Shown: piece by piece, positions 6,165 through 8,395 of the stretch
Layout: each line of letters begins with the position of its first letter
How positions within the stretch are numbered: position 1 is the stretch's first letter
The notes under the pieces: generated by a model
The model's database searches: none
Seen by the model: only the letters and a program-made list of their open reading frames with translations
Told to the model about the DNA's origin: nothing
DNA from: DATCSE01 sp036568605
Lineage (GTDB): Bacteria > Pseudomonadota > Gammaproteobacteria > Burkholderiales > Burkholderiaceae_C
Direction: 5' to 3'
DNA length: 8,395 nt
NCBI GenBank assembly: GCA_036568605.1
Contig: DATCSE010000285.1
Span: 1 to 8,395 of the forward strand
Program-made: the position numbers and the translations under genes

Positions 6165-7659
6165 CGTTCGGTCCGGGGGAAGCCGGCTCGATGGACGGGT
6201 CAGCGTCCAGCCCCGGCAGCACGGCCTGCGCACGCGCATCGGGCAAGGCCTCGACCGAGCGCAGCTCGCGCGCCATCACGCGGGTGCGGCGCTCGGCCAG
6301 CTCGATCGTGTTGCTCGCCTCGGCGAGCTTCTTCTTCGTCTTGGCGAGCACCTCGCCGAAGTTCGAGAACTCGGTCTTGACGGCGCCCAGCACCTCCCAT
6401 ACCTCGGCCGAACGGCGCTCCAGCGCGAGTGTGCGAAAGCCCATCTGCAGGCTGTGCAGTGTCGCGAGCAGGGTCGTCGGGCCGGCCAGCGTGACATGGT
6501 GGTCGCGCTGCAGCGCTTCGACCAGCCCCGGGCGCCGCAGCGCCTCGGCATACAGGCCCTCGGTCGGCACGAACAGGATCGCGAAGTCGGTGGTGTGCGG
6601 CGCAGCGACGTACTTCTCGCGTATCGTCTTCGCCTCGGCGCGCAGCCGCTGCTCGACCGCGCGTGCGGCGATTTCGGCGCCGTCCTTGTCGGCGCGGTCC
6701 TGCGCGTCCAGCAGCCGCTCGTAGTCCTCGCGCGGGAACTTCGCGTCGATCGGCAGCCACAGCGGCTTGCCGTCGTCGCGCCTGCCCGGCAGCCGCACCG
6801 CGAAGTCGACGCGCGCGCCGCTGCCAGGGATGGTCTCGACGTTCGCGCCGTACTGCTCGGGCGTGAACACCTGCTCGAGCAGCGCGGCGAGCTGGGTCTC
6901 GCCGAAGGTGCCGCGGGTCTTCACGTTGCTCAGCACGCGGTTCAGCGAACCCACGTCCTTCGCGAGCGACTGCATCTCGCCCAGGCCGCGGTGCACCTGG
7001 TCGAGCCGGTCGGCCACCTGCTTGAAGCTCTCGCCCAGCCGCTGCTCCAGCGTCGCATGCAGCTTCTCGTCGACGGTCGCGCGCATCTGCTCGAGCTTCT
7101 TCTCGTTGTCGAGCTGGATCGCGGCGAGCTTGCTCTCGACCGCGAGCCGCACCTCGCCCATGCGCTGGTCGTTCGACAGCGTGAGCGCACGCAGTTGCTC
7201 GGCCAGCGTCTCGGAGAAGCGCTGCAGCGCGAGCGCCTGGTGCTCGGCGGTGCGGGCCAGCGTCTGATCCTGCGCGCTGCGCGTGCTGTCGGCCTGGCGG
7301 GTCAGCTCGGCGGTGGTCGCGCGCAGCGTGTCGGCCAGGCTCTGCTGGGTCGCGCCGAGTTGGCTGCGGAAGCTGTCGATCTGCTCGTTCTGCGTGCGCG
7401 CGACGTCGCCCTGCTGCGCCAGCAGCGTCTGCTGGAAGTGCGCGAGCGAGGCGGCGAGTTCCTGGCGCGTCGCGGTCGAGCTGCGCGCGACCTCGTCGCG
7501 CAGCTCTTTCTCGAGGCGTTGCGAATCGGCCTGGATCGCGCCGCGCAGCTCGTCGCGCAGCGGCTTGTCGTCGGGTTGTGGGGAGCGTCGCAGCGCGAGC
7601 CAGAGGGTCAGCAGCAGCACCAGCCCCAGCAGCAGGGGCACCAGCCAGTCAGGGAACAT
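6157..7659 (-). CDS. rmuC: RmuC family DNA recombination protein
   Basis: RmuC proteins limit recombination at inverted repeats in E. coli and contain a restriction-endonuclease-like core; their biochemical action is poorly defined. The 500-residue product has a single membrane helix at about 5-24, a long Gln/Ala/Leu/charged coiled coil (about 30-235), and the conserved core: VKTRGTFGETQL, RVDFA (Asp285), LPIDAKFPREDYERL (Asp305, Lys307, the D-X-K of a PD-(D/E)XK site), TTDFAILFVPTEGLYAE and AGPTTLLATLHSLQMGFRT. These are essentially the full family signature, with the nuclease-like residues intact. A Pro/Asp-rich tail ends the protein. The ATG at 7659 overlaps the stop of the upstream permease by 11 bases (ATGTTCCCTGA), and the rmuC stop overlaps the start of the transporter by 8, placing rmuC in the middle of a coupled three-gene unit. 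The ribosome site upstream is poor, which fits re-initiation after the permease. Confidence 0.96.
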   Translation of the reverse strand: MFPDWLVPLLLGLVLLLTLWLALRRSPQPDDKPLRDELRGAIQADSQRLEKELRDEVARSSTATRQELAASLAHFQQTLLAQQGDVARTQNEQIDSFRSQLGATQQSLADTLRATTAELTRQADSTRSAQDQTLARTAEHQALALQRFSETLAEQLRALTLSNDQRMGEVRLAVESKLAAIQLDNEKKLEQMRATVDEKLHATLEQRLGESFKQVADRLDQVHRGLGEMQSLAKDVGSLNRVLSNVKTRGTFGETQLAALLEQVFTPEQYGANVETIPGSGARVDFAVRLPGRRDDGKPLWLPIDAKFPREDYERLLDAQDRADKDGAEIAARAVEQRLRAEAKTIREKYVAAPHTTDFAILFVPTEGLYAEALRRPGLVEALQRDHHVTLAGPTTLLATLHSLQMGFRTLALERRSAEVWEVLGAVKTEFSNFGEVLAKTKKKLAEASNTIELAERRTRVMARELRSVEALPDARAQAVLPGLDADPSIEPASPGPNDA

Positions 7660-8359
7660 CCGGCGATTGTCGCAGCCCCGTGGAAACCCCCGACCGATGC
7701 AGCCAGCGGCGCTCCGCGCCGTCGAACACCAGCTGCACCAGCAGCGCGAGCACCGCGGCCGGCAGCGCGCCGGCCAGCATCGCGCCGGTGTCGTTGACCG
7801 CGAGCCCCGAGACGATGCGTTCGCCGAAGCCGCCGGCGCCGATGAACGCCGCGACCGTCGCGGTGCCGACGTTGATCACCGCGGCGGTCTTCACGCCGGC
7901 CAGCAGCATCGGCAGCGCGAGCGGCAGCTGCACGTGGCGCAGCACCTGCGGTCGCGTCATGCCCAGCGAAGCGCCGGCCTGCGCGAGGCCGAGCGAGACG
8001 CCGTGCAGCCCGGCATGCGTGTTGCGCACGATGGGCAGCAATGCATAGAGGAACAGCGCAATCACCGCCGGCACGAAGCCGATGCTGCCGACCAGCGCGA
8101 TCAGGAACGCGAGCAGCGCGAGCGACGGCACGGTTTGCAGCACCGCCACGAGCCCCAGGAGCCACGCGGCCAGGCGCGGCCAGCGCCATGCCGCGATGCC
8201 GATCGGCACACCCACCGCCACCGCCGCGGCCAACGAGCCGAACACCAGCAGCAGGTGCTGCAGCGCGAGCCCGGCGAAGTCCGGCGCGAACAGGCGCTGC
8301 CAGAAGCCGTTTCGTCCCGAAGGCGCGGCAGCCGACGTTGCCCCTGACGCCGCCGGCAT
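7649..8359 (-). CDS. Osmoprotectant/glycine-betaine-type ABC transporter permease (OpuCB/ProW-like)
   Basis: This is the membrane subunit of a binding-protein-dependent importer of the quaternary-amine (glycine betaine, choline or related) family. Hydrophobic segments fill about 31-210. Family hallmarks are LQTVPSLALLAFL (74-86), LFLYALLPIVRNT (102-114), the ATPase-contacting EAA loop around AGASLGMTRPQVLRHVQLP (128-146), and AAVINVGTATVAAFIGAGGFG (159-179). The 236 residues from the ATG at 8359 fit a single-permease subunit. The frame stays open to the window edge through Ala/Gly/Ser-rich codons without another ATG, GTG or TTG, so the true start may lie outside and this entry may be 5'-partial. 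The ATPase and binding protein are not in the window and would be expected further right if the operon is complete. Substrate assignment rests on family resemblance only. Its stop overlaps the rmuC start. Confidence 0.9.
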   Translation of the reverse strand: MPAASGATSAAAPSGRNGFWQRLFAPDFAGLALQHLLLVFGSLAAAVAVGVPIGIAAWRWPRLAAWLLGLVAVLQTVPSLALLAFLIALVGSIGFVPAVIALFLYALLPIVRNTHAGLHGVSLGLAQAGASLGMTRPQVLRHVQLPLALPMLLAGVKTAAVINVGTATVAAFIGAGGFGERIVSGLAVNDTGAMLAGALPAAVLALLVQLVFDGAERRWLHRSGVSTGLRQSPDVP

Positions 8360-8395
8360 CGCGCCCGATGCGGCGGATGCGCCCGCCGCTGCCCC

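Noticed and set aside
4911..6380. A 489-codon plus-strand open frame opposite the MFS transporter
   Set aside because: It is in register with the transporter codons and is an antisense shadow. The product is Arg/His/Gln-rich without motifs.
6019..7797. A 592-codon plus-strand open frame opposite rmuC
   Set aside because: It is register-aligned with rmuC, and its Leu/Arg/Gln-rich low-complexity translation mirrors the coiled coil. RmuC on the minus strand carries the full family signature.
5931..8269. The 10-mer GCAGCGCGAG repeated at 5931, 7224, 7590, 7741, 7912, 8113 and 8260
   Set aside because: On the coding strand each copy is CTC GCG CTG C, encoding Leu-Ala-Leu in transporter helices or in RmuC. 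Codon preference plus protein composition explains it without a DNA signal.
1..8395. tRNA/rRNA genes, insertion sequences, phage genes, CRISPR arrays, toxin-antitoxin or defence genes
   Set aside because: None was seen by reading both strands; nearly every base belongs to one of the eight genes described.

Overview
This window reads as an ordinary chromosomal segment of a very GC-rich betaproteobacterium, most likely of the order Burkholderiales (Rubrivivax/Leptothrix/Methylibium-like or comamonad-like). That placement rests on three things: extreme G/C preference at third codon positions, a FixLJ-type two-component pair directly upstream of folD and an M3 oligopeptidase, and a secreted DUF4124 protein. 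The genus cannot be fixed from the sequence alone. Coding density is very high, with no gap above about 110 bases. I see no tRNA, rRNA, insertion sequence, phage gene, CRISPR array or long repeat.

Left half, plus strand (1-4132). The window opens inside a sensor histidine kinase, of which only the ATP-binding C-terminus is present. It is followed by its FixJ/NarL-type response regulator. A Rho-independent terminator closes that unit. Next come folD (one-carbon/folate metabolism) and prlC/opdA (cytosolic zinc oligopeptidase A), 33 bases apart and probably co-transcribed.

Middle (4133-4882). A 105-base intergenic gap carries a sigma70-like promoter candidate. Its 17-base spacer holds a perfect 15-base palindrome, a possible operator. 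It drives an exported protein that fuses an N-terminal DUF4124 segment to a glutaredoxin-like domain with a CDPC motif. This small gene and its control region are the least conventional part of the window.

Right half, minus strand (8359 down to 4872). Three genes read leftward with overlapping ends: an OpuCB/ProW-type osmoprotectant ABC permease, rmuC (a membrane-anchored coiled-coil protein with a nuclease-like core), and a major facilitator transporter. The overlaps are 11 and 8 bases, which implies one translationally coupled transcript. The transporter's 3' end overlaps the end of the glutaredoxin-like gene by 11 bases, tail to tail.

I did not find a clearly new multi-gene system. The points worth a second look are the palindrome inside the predicted promoter, the DUF4124-glutaredoxin fusion, the coupling of rmuC to two transporters, and the unclear origin of folD transcription downstream of a terminator.
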